Shown one piece after another: positions 17,157 through 26,272 of a stretch of DNA of 64,000 bases. Within the stretch, counting starts at the first letter, position 1; each line of letters opens with the position of its first letter. The notes beneath the pieces are model-generated. The model was not told the DNA's origin. It did not search any database and was given only the letters and a program-made list of their open reading frames with translations. The translations under genes were made by a program, and so were the position numbers. Source of the stretch: G963674835 sp963674835 (lineage in GTDB: Bacteria; Planctomycetota; Planctomycetia; Pirellulales; Thermoguttaceae); assembly GCA_963674835.2 (NCBI GenBank), contig CAXXKC010000002.1, forward strand, positions 1,488,001 through 1,552,000, read 5' to 3'.

Positions 17157-19271
17157 CTAGGGCTGGGCTTTGGCTTCGTCGCGCTGCCAGCCGAGGAGCA
17201 TCCACCCGTCGGCCGAGCGCCATTCCCGAACCACGAGCGGGCCGACTTTGGCCAGTTCACCCTTGGGGGTGGTAGGCTTCGGGACGATTTCCTTCGGGAA
17301 GACATTATCGAACCGCCGCTGGAGCATACGGCGAAGCACTTGCTCGCGTGTGGAAAGCTGCTGACCACCTTCGGCGTCGAATCCCGGCGGGAAAATCTCG
17401 AGTTCGCTCTGGCGGACGGCTCGCGGGCCTTGGTCCGTCTGCTTGATATCGTAGTCGACCGTAACGTTCATGCCCGGGTACGGGGTGGTACCCTTGGTGT
17501 AGCTGACTCCGCTGATAGTGACCGAAAAGGTGTCCTTGCCGAACGCGACCGTGATGGGTTGCTCCTTGGCAAAGGTGATCGCCCAGGGCTCGGCGTCGCC
17601 CTCCGGGTTCTTCAGTTCCTCAGGCAGATAACCAAGGGCATCGGTGGCGTCTTTCTGGAGTTGGCTTTCTTCGATGGTCATTCCGCCGAGGAAGCCTTGG
17701 GCGAAGTTGTTGATCGCCGATTCGTGGATGCGGATGCCCAGGTCGGCGCCGGCGCCCAGGGACGGTGCGGCATTCGAGGCGCCTAGCTCAAGCCCGAAGG
17801 CCTGGAGGGCGACGACATGCAGCGCGTCGCCAGTCGTGCTGAAGTTGAGCAAAGTGGGGAAAAGGCCGAGACGCTCGAGCGGCTGTCGCAACTGCTCGTT
17901 GAAACGGCGGTTGGTGTCGGCAATTTGCTCGCCGATCTGCTGGTCCAGGCGGGCGTTGATGCGCTGTTCCGCGTGCTGCGAAGCGATCAAGTTGGCCTCA
18001 CCTTGCTGCTGAGAGGCTCGCCGGCGGGCGATCCGCTCCACCAGGTCGCGGTTGGCCTGGACGCAATTGATCCGGCTGCTGGTAACAGCATTGGTAGCGG
18101 CAGGCTCGTCGACGAAGCCGGCATCGCTGATGACAACGCGCTTGCGGCTGGCGTGCTGGGTTGTGCCCGTGCTGTATATGTGCACTTGGCGGTTCAGCCC
18201 GATCGAGTCGGACGCCGTTTCGGCGACCATCAGCACGTCCAGAATGCCCCTGTGATTGGAGGGGATGAGTTCGACGGTTACGCTCCCGGTGGTGTGGCCC
18301 GTACCGCTGATCGACGTGCCGAGGATGCAGTCTTGGACAGGGCCGGTTTCGTCGACGGTGCGACCGATGAGCGCCTTGAACAGCGACGGCGACGCCTCGG
18401 CACAGAAGTTGGGGCTCCCGTACCGACGCAGCACGAGTTGGACGACGTCATCGGCCTGATCTGCATCTTCGAGCCAACGGAGGGCAGCGCTGATGCGGTG
18501 GGCAACCTGCGGATTGGGGGCCTCTTGGTAAGCTCGCAGATACTTGGTGAGCAGATCGAGAACCTTCGGATAGTGTTGGGCGAGTTTGGGGTTGCCCATT
18601 GCCCGGGCGGTGATCAGGTACTTGCGCAGCGCATGGCGGACATCGGTGAACATCTGCCAATTGAGCCCGGTCTGGCCGCTATCGAAGCGGAGATAGATGG
18701 CATCGAGCGTAGCCGGATCGGGGGTTTGCTTGGCGAGATTCTCCTGCAGTTCTCCCCAGTGGAGGTATTTTCGCCAGGCGTCGCCTATCTCGCCGTAATC
18801 TTTGAGTTGCTTGTCGAGATGATCGACGGTACGGACGAGGTTCTGGCGGGCGTGCTGCAAATCTGACTCTGTGGGGGGGACGAAAGTTGACTTGGCGGCC
18901 TCGACGGCAGAGACAATTTCGTCGAGCGACGCGGGGCCGAGTTCGTGCAACCAGGCCTGCAGCGCTTGCCGCACGTCGACGAAGCGCGTGCAATCCAGAC
19001 CGGCGACGCTGCTGGTGTAGCGGCCGAGGATGTCGGCCACGACCACGGGGTCCGCGTGATCGCCGGCAGCCAACTGGGCGTTGAGCGTATCGGTGAGCAG
19101 GTAGGTTCGCCAACCTGGCCCCTGATCGGAGGAGTCGAGCCAGGTGTCCAGCCGGTCAAGCTTGGCTTGGAGGTCACTCAGTGCTGAGGGGGTCTGGGCC
19201 AACACGATCCCGCCGCTGCAGACGGCCAGAAGCAAACCACCCACAGCCACGCGAAATTGGCGGAACCACAT
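17157..19271 (-). CDS. exported hypothetical protein, paralog of the 880-aa anchored protein
   Basis: A 704-aa protein. AAGGAG lies 7 nt before ATG 19271, and the N-terminus (FRVAVGGLLLAVCSGGIVLAQ) is a signal peptide, so the upstream ATG at 19331 was rejected. The first ~300 residues are helical with repeated short segments (WRTYLLTDTLNAQLAAG, WRKYLHWGELQENLA). The C-terminal half matches the protein at 1242-3884, including ILGTSISGTGHTTGSVTVEL, ETASDS, RLDQQIGEQIADTNRRF, IHESAINN, VSYTKGTTPY and EIFPPGFD. It is probably periplasmic. No assigned function. Confidence 0.85.
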   Translation of the reverse strand: MWFRQFRVAVGGLLLAVCSGGIVLAQTPSALSDLQAKLDRLDTWLDSSDQGPGWRTYLLTDTLNAQLAAGDHADPVVVADILGRYTSSVAGLDCTRFVDVRQALQAWLHELGPASLDEIVSAVEAAKSTFVPPTESDLQHARQNLVRTVDHLDKQLKDYGEIGDAWRKYLHWGELQENLAKQTPDPATLDAIYLRFDSGQTGLNWQMFTDVRHALRKYLITARAMGNPKLAQHYPKVLDLLTKYLRAYQEAPNPQVAHRISAALRWLEDADQADDVVQLVLRRYGSPNFCAEASPSLFKALIGRTVDETGPVQDCILGTSISGTGHTTGSVTVELIPSNHRGILDVLMVAETASDSIGLNRQVHIYSTGTTQHASRKRVVISDAGFVDEPAATNAVTSSRINCVQANRDLVERIARRRASQQQGEANLIASQHAEQRINARLDQQIGEQIADTNRRFNEQLRQPLERLGLFPTLLNFSTTGDALHVVALQAFGLELGASNAAPSLGAGADLGIRIHESAINNFAQGFLGGMTIEESQLQKDATDALGYLPEELKNPEGDAEPWAITFAKEQPITVAFGKDTFSVTISGVSYTKGTTPYPGMNVTVDYDIKQTDQGPRAVRQSELEIFPPGFDAEGGQQLSTREQVLRRMLQRRFDNVFPKEIVPKPTTPKGELAKVGPLVVREWRSADGWMLLGWQRDEAKAQP

Positions 19272-19761
19272 AGCATCGCTCCTTCTACCTGTGGCGGAAA
19301 CAATACCCGCAATCAGAGGGTAGCAATCCATAGCCGATGGAGAATCGGCGCCTTGGTCAGGACCCGCGTCCCTCGATCAACTGACTCGGCTGTTTCGACG
19401 TGCAAGTCCCTCGAAAATGCTGTGAACCATTGATTTTCACTAGATTGCCTGTTAAACAAAGTTTTGCCAACCGGGAAAACCCCTAGGTTCACTCGATTTT
19501 GACATGGGCTGGGGGTAGGCAAGCAGAGGATGCGGTTGGCTTGACACGGCCGACGGCGGCTGTGGTCTGGTGAGTGGTGCGGACTGCTTCGGCACAGCCG
19601 AGGGTGGCTGTGCTACATGGGGTGGGTTGGTCAGGGATGAAGTGGCCGCGATCTGCGGGGTAAGTTGTTGCGATCGTGGTCTGCGCTGGACGGGGTGATT
19701 GAGGTACAGGTTGAGGCAAAGTGCCCAATGGGCACGCTGGTTCGATGTTGAAAGGGTATGT
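19272..19761. other. divergent intergenic region
   Basis: It separates two divergently transcribed exported proteins, so it must carry both promoters. An AT-rich patch at 19428-19465 (TTGATT, 17 nt, TAAACA on the + strand) is a weak promoter candidate. It also contains the dispersed hairpin at 19591-19620. No gene was seen. Confidence 0.45.
19591..19620. repeat. dispersed palindromic repeat
   Basis: GGCACAGCC-GAGGGT-GGCTGTGCTACATGG forms a 7-bp stem CACAGCC/GGCTGTG. A near-identical copy with an 8-bp stem lies at 47704-47733 and a partial copy at 221-250. Read on the other strand it encodes HVAQPPSAVP, a spurious peptide seen repeatedly in planctomycete annotations. Confidence 0.75.
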
Positions 19762-20649
19762 ATGTTTCGCAGTGCGCAACTTCGTGCAGTGTTGGTGTGT
19801 TTGGTATGTGTTGGCGCAACGTTGCCTTTCGCCATTGGGGGAGAGAACAGCAAGCCCGCTGCCATCAAATGGCATACGGACTATGGGAAAGCGACCGAGA
19901 CCGCGGAGTCTGGAAAGAAGATGTTGTTGGTCTACTTCCAGGACCAGGGGAACAAAGATCTGGTAAAAGAGTTCGACACCGGCGCACTGAGCGATCCGGA
20001 GATTGTCGCGCGGCTGGACAACTATATCTGCGTGAAGCTTCCACTCGACGCGACGATCACCTCGGGCGGCAAGCCGGTGTGTTTGCTGCAACATGGGTCG
20101 ATGGCCGAGATGCTGGGGAAGCCTGGGATTGCGATCATCGATTACGCGCACCCGGATACAGACTACTACGGCTTCGTCGTGAGCACGTTTCCGATGCTCG
20201 GGGGGCGGGCCTACTCGCCGCCCGAGATGGCGGAGATCCTGGATCTCCCGCCCGGCACGCTCACACAGCGAACGCTCATCTATGCGGTGCGCACGCATCC
20301 GGAGCACCCGGCCAGCACGTGCGGAACACTGGAACCGTGCCTCGTGAGCGAGGCCGAAGGTCACTCCTGCTACCAGGCGAGGATTCGCTTGCAAGGGCAT
20401 CACAATTGGGACAGCCGTTTTCGGCGGATCCTGTCGCTGCTGCCCTTTGGGCGGTCGGCCAACGAAGTGTGCGCCGAAAGCTGGCCGGGGCAGGGACTGC
20501 TGGAGGCCGCCATCGAGTGCGTGCGCAGCTGGCGGCAATCGTCCGGGCATTGGTCGGCCGTGCGGGCCAGGCAGGCTTGCTACGGATACGACATGAAGCG
20601 AGGCGACAACGGCGTCTGGTACGCGACCGGGATCTTCGCGAGGAGGTAA
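19762..20649 (+). CDS. exported thioredoxin-like protein fused to a CAP-like domain
   Basis: A 295-aa protein. AAAGGG precedes ATG 19762, and the start SAQLRAVLVCLVCVGATLPFAIGG is a signal peptide. Residues about 25-150 resemble a thioredoxin fold of the DUF255/YyaL-like sort (KKMLLVYFQDQGNKDLVKEFD, KPGIAIIDY), but the CxxC site is replaced by DQGN, so it should not be a disulfide oxidoreductase. The C-terminal part (NEVCAESW, SWRQSSGHWSAVR, GVWYATGIFA) resembles a CAP/SCP-like fold of secreted proteins. Domain assignment is by motif only. Confidence 0.75.
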   Translation: MFRSAQLRAVLVCLVCVGATLPFAIGGENSKPAAIKWHTDYGKATETAESGKKMLLVYFQDQGNKDLVKEFDTGALSDPEIVARLDNYICVKLPLDATITSGGKPVCLLQHGSMAEMLGKPGIAIIDYAHPDTDYYGFVVSTFPMLGGRAYSPPEMAEILDLPPGTLTQRTLIYAVRTHPEHPASTCGTLEPCLVSEAEGHSCYQARIRLQGHHNWDSRFRRILSLLPFGRSANEVCAESWPGQGLLEAAIECVRSWRQSSGHWSAVRARQACYGYDMKRGDNGVWYATGIFARR

Positions 20650-20955
20650 GGGGGTAGTGACTGTAGGCTGGTGGCTGGTGACCCGTGCAAGCAGGTACGA
20701 CGCTCATCGGCGCCACGATGCTGAGTCAACGGCCGAACCTGGCGTGCGAGTGTGAAGATCTGTCCCCTCCCTCGCGGACGCGAGTCGCGAGGCAACGGCC
20801 GGTGGTGCCGGTTGTTCTAATTGTCTGTTCTCGGCGATGCTTTTGGGCAACGTGGGCGGTGGAATAAAGTCCCCATGTTGCCAAATTGCATGCTACCCTT
20901 GCCATGGTGCAACAGTGCGCGATGGAATCACGAGGGTTGCCCGGGAAAGCGTCGG
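20650..20955. other. intergenic stretch, no gene seen
   Basis: About 300 nt between two + strand genes. A possible open frame from 20821 runs in phase into the DUF11 gene but has no family features upstream of residue 46. No hairpin or RNA gene was recognised. Confidence 0.45.
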
Positions 20956-23532
20956 ATGATCGGCACACGTCGGAACGTGGATTGGTTGAGCTTTGCGGTG
21001 CTGGTGCTTTGCGCCGTGGGAGCGTCGGGCTGCGCCCAGTGGCGGCTGCCCGAGATCGATCCGACGGGCGAGCGGATCTTCGTGGCGCCGGCGGGGCCAA
21101 CAGCCGGAATGCCGGGCGGGCCGTATCATGACGTGCCCGGGCCGATCCTCGGGCCGCGACAGGCAGGGGTGACGCTCAGTCCACGGGTGGCCGTGGCCCC
21201 AGTGGGCAGCGAAGTGGTCATGCTGGCCGGTGTGCTCGGGTCGGATGACTACCTGACGACCAATGCTCGCGTCGAGTGGATGATCGCGCGGGGCGGCGTG
21301 GGGCATTTCGTCGACATCGACAAAAGCTCCTGGCTGAACTACCTCGTGCTCGATTTCACGAGCCCGCGGAAAATCAACGAGACGTTTGCCATCGGCACGA
21401 CGTCGCGCAAGTACCGACATCTAACGCGAGGCACGCCATCGCCGCACGATGATGTGTACATGTTGCGCGGGCAAACATGGATCACGCTCACGTCGCCAGT
21501 GGAAGGAGCCAGCTACGTCACAGCATATTCGCCGGACGTGCGAAGCTGGGAGACGCATACCCAGGCGGCGACCATCTATTGGGTCGACGCGCTGTGGCAG
21601 TTTCCGCCGCCATCGGTCAATCCGGCTGGGACGCGGCACGTGTTCACGACGACCGTCACCCGGCAGACGAGCCATGCGCCGGTTGCTGGTTGGCTGGTTC
21701 GCTACGAGATCCTCGACGGTCCGCCGGCCGGGTTCGCGCCGCAAGGGGCGACGGTGGCCGAAGTGCCCACAGATGGCTCGGGCCAAGCCAGCGTCGAGAT
21801 CTTCCAGAAGCAGCCCATGGCGGGGACGAACCGCATCGGCATTCAGGTGGTCCGGCCGGAGGGGTTCAACGGGCCTCGGTTCGTCGTCGGCAGCGGGGCT
21901 ACGTCCAAAACGTGGTCGGCGCCGCAGATCGCCGTGCGCAAGACGGGGCCGGCGGCCGGAGGCGTCGGATCGACGCTGACGTACTGCATCGAGCTCATCA
22001 ATCCGGGCGACCAGCCGGCCGATCAAGTCGTGCTGACCGACGAGGTGCCCCAGGGGTGGGCGTATTTGAGCAGCAATCCGCCGGCGGCGCTGGCCGACCG
22101 ACGTCTGCAATGGAACGTGGGGGCGATGTCGGCGGGAACGCGTCGGGCCTTCGAGATCAATCTTCGACCGGAACAGCCAGGCAGCGTAACGACCTGTGCG
22201 GAGGCAGCGGCGGCCGGGGGTTTGCGGGCGAGAGACTGCGTGACGACGACCGTGGGCACCGCGGCCCCGGCCGTGGGCAACGCGCGGATCGACTTGCAGA
22301 TTGCCGGACCCGATCGTGCGGCGGTGGGCGACACACTCACGTTCCGCATTACCGTAACCAACGTAGGGCAGGGGACCGCCACAGGGTTGGTGCTGCGCGA
22401 CGCCTTCGGTCCTGGCTTGCAGCATGCCCAGGCTCCCAGTCCGATCGAACGAAGTCTGGGAGTCGACTTGGCGCCAGGTCGGTCGCAGGTGATCGGTGTG
22501 GAGCTGCGGGCGACCCAGCCGGGCACGCAGTGTCAGACGATCACGGTGACGGGCAACGGGGGCGTTCAGGTGAGCAAGCAGGCCTGTGTGGCGGTGGCGG
22601 CACCCCCGGCAAAGCAGCCCCCGGCGGCGCAGGCCCCGACTCAATCGTCGGTGACGCCGCAACTGCCGGCTCCGCAGTGGCCGTCGCCGGAACTGCCGAA
22701 GACTCAGACGCCGACCCAACCGCCGCCTGAACCGCCAACGACCAAACCACCCGAGACGACGACGGCACCCCAACCGCCGGCGACGGCGAAAATGCCGGAG
22801 GCAAGGCTCCTTGTCTCGGGGCCCGACAAGCCGCTGAATGTGGGCGACATGGCCGAGTTCATGCTGCAGGTGTCCAATCCGGGGACCGTGGCCTTGACGG
22901 GCGTGCAGATATCGGCACACATGGACATGAGTCTCGACCCGGAGTTTGCCGGCAAGGGGAGCAAGCGGGAAGGGCAGCGTCTGGTGTGGACGCTGGACTC
23001 GCTGGCGCCGGGCGCTCGCTCGGACATCTTCCAGGTGCAGTGCCGATGTAAAGAGGCATCGCCGAGAGCATGCGTGCGGGCCCAGGTGACCGCGGCCGAA
23101 GGGGTCAGCGAGAAAAGCGAGGCGTGTGTCGAGGTTCGTACGGCCCAGCCGCTTGGCGGAAGCCTGACCATCACAATGGTCGACTTGCGCGACGCGATTG
23201 CCGTAGGCAAGAAGGAGACCTACGAGATTCGCGTGACGAACAACGGTCCGACACCGGACCGGGACGTGCGGCTCAAAGTGGCCCTTCCACCCGAGCTGAC
23301 CCTCGACCCGTTGGGCACCACAGGTCCGGGGGGCGGGTTTGCCAAAGCGGAGGGTCAGACCATAGAATTCAAACCGGTCGCTCAGCTACTTCCCGGCGAG
23401 CCGCTCTCCTACTCGGTCATCGCGGTGGCCAAACAGGCAGGGAAGGTAACGGTCACCGCGACGGTCAGCAGCAAGAACGTCAAAGAGCTGAGCCGCACCG
23501 AGAGCACGGAGATCTTCGCGGAGAAGCCGTAG
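20956..23532 (+). CDS. DUF11 repeat surface lipoprotein
   Basis: An 858-aa protein. ATG 20956 follows GGGAAAG and gives an N-terminal signal (LSFAVLVLCAVGASGCAQW) with a probable lipidated Cys. Several DUF11-type beta-sandwich repeats follow, recognisable by the pattern (D/E)xLTYxIxxxNxGxxxAxxVxLxDxxP: near residues 335 (STLTYCIELINPGDQPA), 455 (DTLTFRITVTNVGQ), 632 and 740 (ETYEIRVTNNGPTPD). A Pro/Thr/Gln-rich linker of about 70 residues separates the second and third. Such proteins are extracellular or cell-wall structural proteins. There is no sorting signal at the C-terminus. Confidence 0.88.
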   Translation: MIGTRRNVDWLSFAVLVLCAVGASGCAQWRLPEIDPTGERIFVAPAGPTAGMPGGPYHDVPGPILGPRQAGVTLSPRVAVAPVGSEVVMLAGVLGSDDYLTTNARVEWMIARGGVGHFVDIDKSSWLNYLVLDFTSPRKINETFAIGTTSRKYRHLTRGTPSPHDDVYMLRGQTWITLTSPVEGASYVTAYSPDVRSWETHTQAATIYWVDALWQFPPPSVNPAGTRHVFTTTVTRQTSHAPVAGWLVRYEILDGPPAGFAPQGATVAEVPTDGSGQASVEIFQKQPMAGTNRIGIQVVRPEGFNGPRFVVGSGATSKTWSAPQIAVRKTGPAAGGVGSTLTYCIELINPGDQPADQVVLTDEVPQGWAYLSSNPPAALADRRLQWNVGAMSAGTRRAFEINLRPEQPGSVTTCAEAAAAGGLRARDCVTTTVGTAAPAVGNARIDLQIAGPDRAAVGDTLTFRITVTNVGQGTATGLVLRDAFGPGLQHAQAPSPIERSLGVDLAPGRSQVIGVELRATQPGTQCQTITVTGNGGVQVSKQACVAVAAPPAKQPPAAQAPTQSSVTPQLPAPQWPSPELPKTQTPTQPPPEPPTTKPPETTTAPQPPATAKMPEARLLVSGPDKPLNVGDMAEFMLQVSNPGTVALTGVQISAHMDMSLDPEFAGKGSKREGQRLVWTLDSLAPGARSDIFQVQCRCKEASPRACVRAQVTAAEGVSEKSEACVEVRTAQPLGGSLTITMVDLRDAIAVGKKETYEIRVTNNGPTPDRDVRLKVALPPELTLDPLGTTGPGGGFAKAEGQTIEFKPVAQLLPGEPLSYSVIAVAKQAGKVTVTATVSSKNVKELSRTESTEIFAEKP

Positions 23533-23533
23533 C

Positions 23534-23893
23534 ATGCCCCGGTTCGTCGTACTGGAGCACGACAGCCCACGTGGATTGCACTGGGACTTGATGTTTCAGC
23601 ACGGCGAGGCTCTGTCGACCTGGGCCGTTACGCAACCGCCAGACGAAGACGGTCCACTGGCGGCCGAGCGACTCTTCCATCACCGGCTGGCCTACCTGGA
23701 CTATGAGGGGCCCGTGCCGGGCGGTCGCGGCACCGTCAAAGGCTGGGACCAGGGTACATACGAGTTGCGGAGCCGAAGCGACGACGTTTGGACCGTCGTG
23801 CTGGCAGGTCGGCGACTCGTGGGCGAGGCCACCTTGCGTCGCCTGCCGGACGAAGAGACCGCCTGGGAGTTCAGCTTCCACCCGATCGTTTAG
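23534..23893 (+). CDS. stand-alone DNA polymerase ligase N-terminal (3'-phosphoesterase-like) domain
   Basis: A 119-aa protein matching the LigD 3'-phosphoesterase-type domain (DNA_ligase_D/LigD_N). The characteristic start RFVVLEHDSPRGLHWDLMF carries two His (H9, H16) and Asp (D18). LAYLDYEGPVPGGRGTVKGWDQGTYEL and a final WEFSFHPIV complete the family pattern. In bacterial non-homologous end joining this domain trims 3' ends. Here it is not fused to a ligase or polymerase, and no ku or ligase gene is nearby, so its role is open. It starts 1 nt after the DUF11 stop. Confidence 0.85.
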   Translation: MPRFVVLEHDSPRGLHWDLMFQHGEALSTWAVTQPPDEDGPLAAERLFHHRLAYLDYEGPVPGGRGTVKGWDQGTYELRSRSDDVWTVVLAGRRLVGEATLRRLPDEETAWEFSFHPIV

Positions 23894-24050
23894 AGCGGCT
23901 TCGGCGTAACCGTCGCGTGTATTACGCTTTCGGAACCGCAGGGGTGCCACTGGCTCCGCCAGTGCTTCTCAAGTTCAAACGCGATAAGGATTTGCACCGG
24001 AAGAGCCAGTGGCACTCAACCCCAAAATCAAGACTTGACAGAGCACTAGA
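23891..24050. repeat. composite dispersed repeat with nested inverted repeats
   Basis: The first part (23895-23938, GGCTTCGGCGTAACCGTCGCG onward) resembles the 93-bp repeat at 5547-5737. It is followed by GTGCCACTGGCTC (23944-23956), whose exact inverse GAGCCAGTGGCAC lies at 24003-24015. CACTGGC (23948-23954) can alternatively pair with GCCAGTG at 23958-23964 across a 3-nt loop. It lies between convergent genes and may act as a terminator. Confidence 0.75.
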
Positions 24051-24081
24051 GACCTGGGAGCGGCGTTGCGCCGGTACCGCC

Positions 24082-25668
24082 TCACGATTGCGGTGCAGGT
24101 TGCTCCGGCGGCGATGACCTCAGGCGATCGGCGAGAACCGTGGCGATCGCAAAACCGATGACGACGCCGGAGAGGTGCGCGGTTCCGCTCACCTGTGGCA
24201 TAGTCGAATCGAACACCACCTGCATCAGCACGAGCAGGACCATCAGGCCGAGGCGGCGTTTCGCGGCGTGGGCATCTTCCCGGAGCCAGCCGCGAAGCAT
24301 GAGAGCCGCTGTTGCGCCGATGAGGCCCATGATCGACCCGGAAGCGCCGACTGTCAGAGAGTAGGTACTCACTCCAGAACTGAGGACCAACACGGTCGCC
24401 ATCGAGCCGATTCCGGTGAGCAGGTAGAGCAACAGGAATCGGCGGAAGCCGAGCGCGAATTCGACGAATGGGCCGAACAGCCACAGCGCCAACATGTTCA
24501 TGGCGAGATGGACTGCGCCGAAATGCAGGAAGACCGACGTGAGGAGCCGCCACCACTGGCCCGCATGGACCGCCAGCGGAGACAATGCCCCGAGCCGGTA
24601 CAGCACGGCCGTGTTGGTGCCGCCGCCGAGACAACTTTCGACACCGAACATGACGAGGTTGAGCACGATAAGAATTTGAGTTGCCCTCGCCCGTGGTGAG
24701 AAGAGGGAGGGCGTGGCGCCGAAGGTCTGTTCGTGGTCATGTTCTGCGGCTGCTGCATCGATCACATGTTGGGCGGCCTCGTCCAACGGCTGGGGCGGAG
24801 CGGGGACCTGGGATAGACGTTGCAGGATCGCCGGACGCAAGACCGAATCGGCTGCGGGAAGCAGTTCTTCGAACTGGCGCCGGGCGGATTCCGATTCGCC
24901 GGCGTGCAGATCGGCCGTGGCGAGCCAGAACGCACGGACCGTAGCTGGCAGCAGGGCGAGGTTTCCGGCAAACAGACGCTGGACCGCCTGACGCTGCCCG
25001 CAGAACGCGAAAAGCATGAGACGGCACACGTCGCGGCTGGCACTCGGGGCCAGCTTTGCGATCCGTTTTCGGTTGCGATCGTAGAACTCCACAAGCCCGC
25101 GCAGGTCGCCGAGTTCGCCCCGCGCCCGAAGCTCGATGGGAAGAAACTGAGCATTCCGTGCCAGTATCTGCTGGTGCCGTGCGAGCCAGGCGAGGAGTTC
25201 CTCCCACTGGTTCGTGATGCGGAACAGATGGGTCATCGCCGCAAGGCCGATCGACGATTTCACGTTCTGAAAGCGGCTGAGAGCATCGGAGGCCGCCGCC
25301 ACGTCGCCGCGTTGCGCGAGCTGCAGCGCGTGTGCGATCCTGGGCAACTCACGCATCCCATCGGCCGGATGCAGCCAACTGATGATGCGAGCGAGTCGGC
25401 GGGCGGCCACGTAGTTCTGCTGCATGACGCGCCGGTTGAGAACTCGGGCGAGGATGCCCGGAAGGATGGCGAACACGAGCCAAATCGCCGCAGCGGCGTA
25501 GACGATCGCCGATTGGCCCGACAACCAGCCCGCGACGGACAGTAGCAAAACGGCCAGGTACAGAGCGATCCAGCCGGGCTCGCTGAACCGCAGTCGCATC
25601 CAGACGACGATCAAGGCCAAAAGCGACGAAGGGCACACCAGCCAGAGAATGATGAGATCGAGATCCAT
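24082..25668 (-). CDS. rhomboid-family intramembrane serine protease with extra N-terminal domain
   Basis: A 528-aa membrane protein. The first ~80 residues hold three membrane segments, then about 230 residues are soluble and helical, probably TPR-like. The last ~210 residues are a rhomboid domain: WWRLLTSVFLHFGAVHLAMNM, the catalytic Ser in GASGSIMG (about residue 441) and the catalytic His in GTAHLSG (about 495). It should cleave membrane proteins within the bilayer. ATG 25668 was chosen over a TTG at 25710. Neighbours give no clue to the substrate. Confidence 0.9.
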   Translation of the reverse strand: MDLDLIILWLVCPSSLLALIVVWMRLRFSEPGWIALYLAVLLLSVAGWLSGQSAIVYAAAAIWLVFAILPGILARVLNRRVMQQNYVAARRLARIISWLHPADGMRELPRIAHALQLAQRGDVAAASDALSRFQNVKSSIGLAAMTHLFRITNQWEELLAWLARHQQILARNAQFLPIELRARGELGDLRGLVEFYDRNRKRIAKLAPSASRDVCRLMLFAFCGQRQAVQRLFAGNLALLPATVRAFWLATADLHAGESESARRQFEELLPAADSVLRPAILQRLSQVPAPPQPLDEAAQHVIDAAAAEHDHEQTFGATPSLFSPRARATQILIVLNLVMFGVESCLGGGTNTAVLYRLGALSPLAVHAGQWWRLLTSVFLHFGAVHLAMNMLALWLFGPFVEFALGFRRFLLLYLLTGIGSMATVLVLSSGVSTYSLTVGASGSIMGLIGATAALMLRGWLREDAHAAKRRLGLMVLLVLMQVVFDSTMPQVSGTAHLSGVVIGFAIATVLADRLRSSPPEQPAPQS

Positions 25669-25825
25669 ACGGTCGGATTCCGCGCGGCACGGGCCTGCCA
25701 GGATTCGCAAAGAGGGCAGGGGAGCTGGCAGACCGAGGCTCGCGGCCAGTGCACCCAGCGCACTCTTGCGATCCCAGCCTGAAAACGTTCATTCTCTCAG
25801 GCGGCGTGGACTTGTCAATTTTCCT

Positions 25826-26106
25826 GTGCACCCAGGGTATCGATGGACCCTCACTGCAAATGCACCGACCCGCCTATGCACGTGCACACAGGGTATTCAG
25901 CACTTGCGCCATTCCGCCCCAAACCCACATCCACGTAACCACCGCCCAACCAACCCGTTCGCCGCCCCAAGCCGCCTACCCCCCTCTCCATAACCGTGAT
26001 TCTGCACTTTCTGCGCAAAACCATCTCCCATCCATCGCACCCAACTCAATACCCCACAAGCACTTCGAATAATACCACAATCCTCTGTTTCCACCTCACC
26101 CCACCT
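25826..26106 (+). repeat. conserved ~282-bp intergenic element, copy A
   Basis: It is about 85% identical without indels to the reverse complement of 45523-45804. The first ~92 bp (GTGCACCCAGGGTATCGATG to GCACTTGCGCC) differ at one position. CATAACCGTGATTCTGCACT and CCCCACAAGCACTTCGAATA are also strictly kept. It contains two direct motifs GTGCAC(C/A)CAGGGTAT and is extremely G-poor on this strand in its 3' half. It ends 167 nt before fetA in the same orientation. The rest of the 604-nt gap (25669-25825, 26107-26272) shows no gene. Confidence 0.85.
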
Positions 26107-26272
26107 CAGGGGAAACATCCTTCCATACACACCACCATCCGCAACCACCTGCCTCCAAACAACTTACCAGCGATTCCCTCGCCCCAACTTCAATTCTTGC
26201 GCAACCCTGTTATTGTGAAACTCGCCACCTGTCGCAGAAACCCAGCCACTCAACCTCACGACATTCCCTGCA

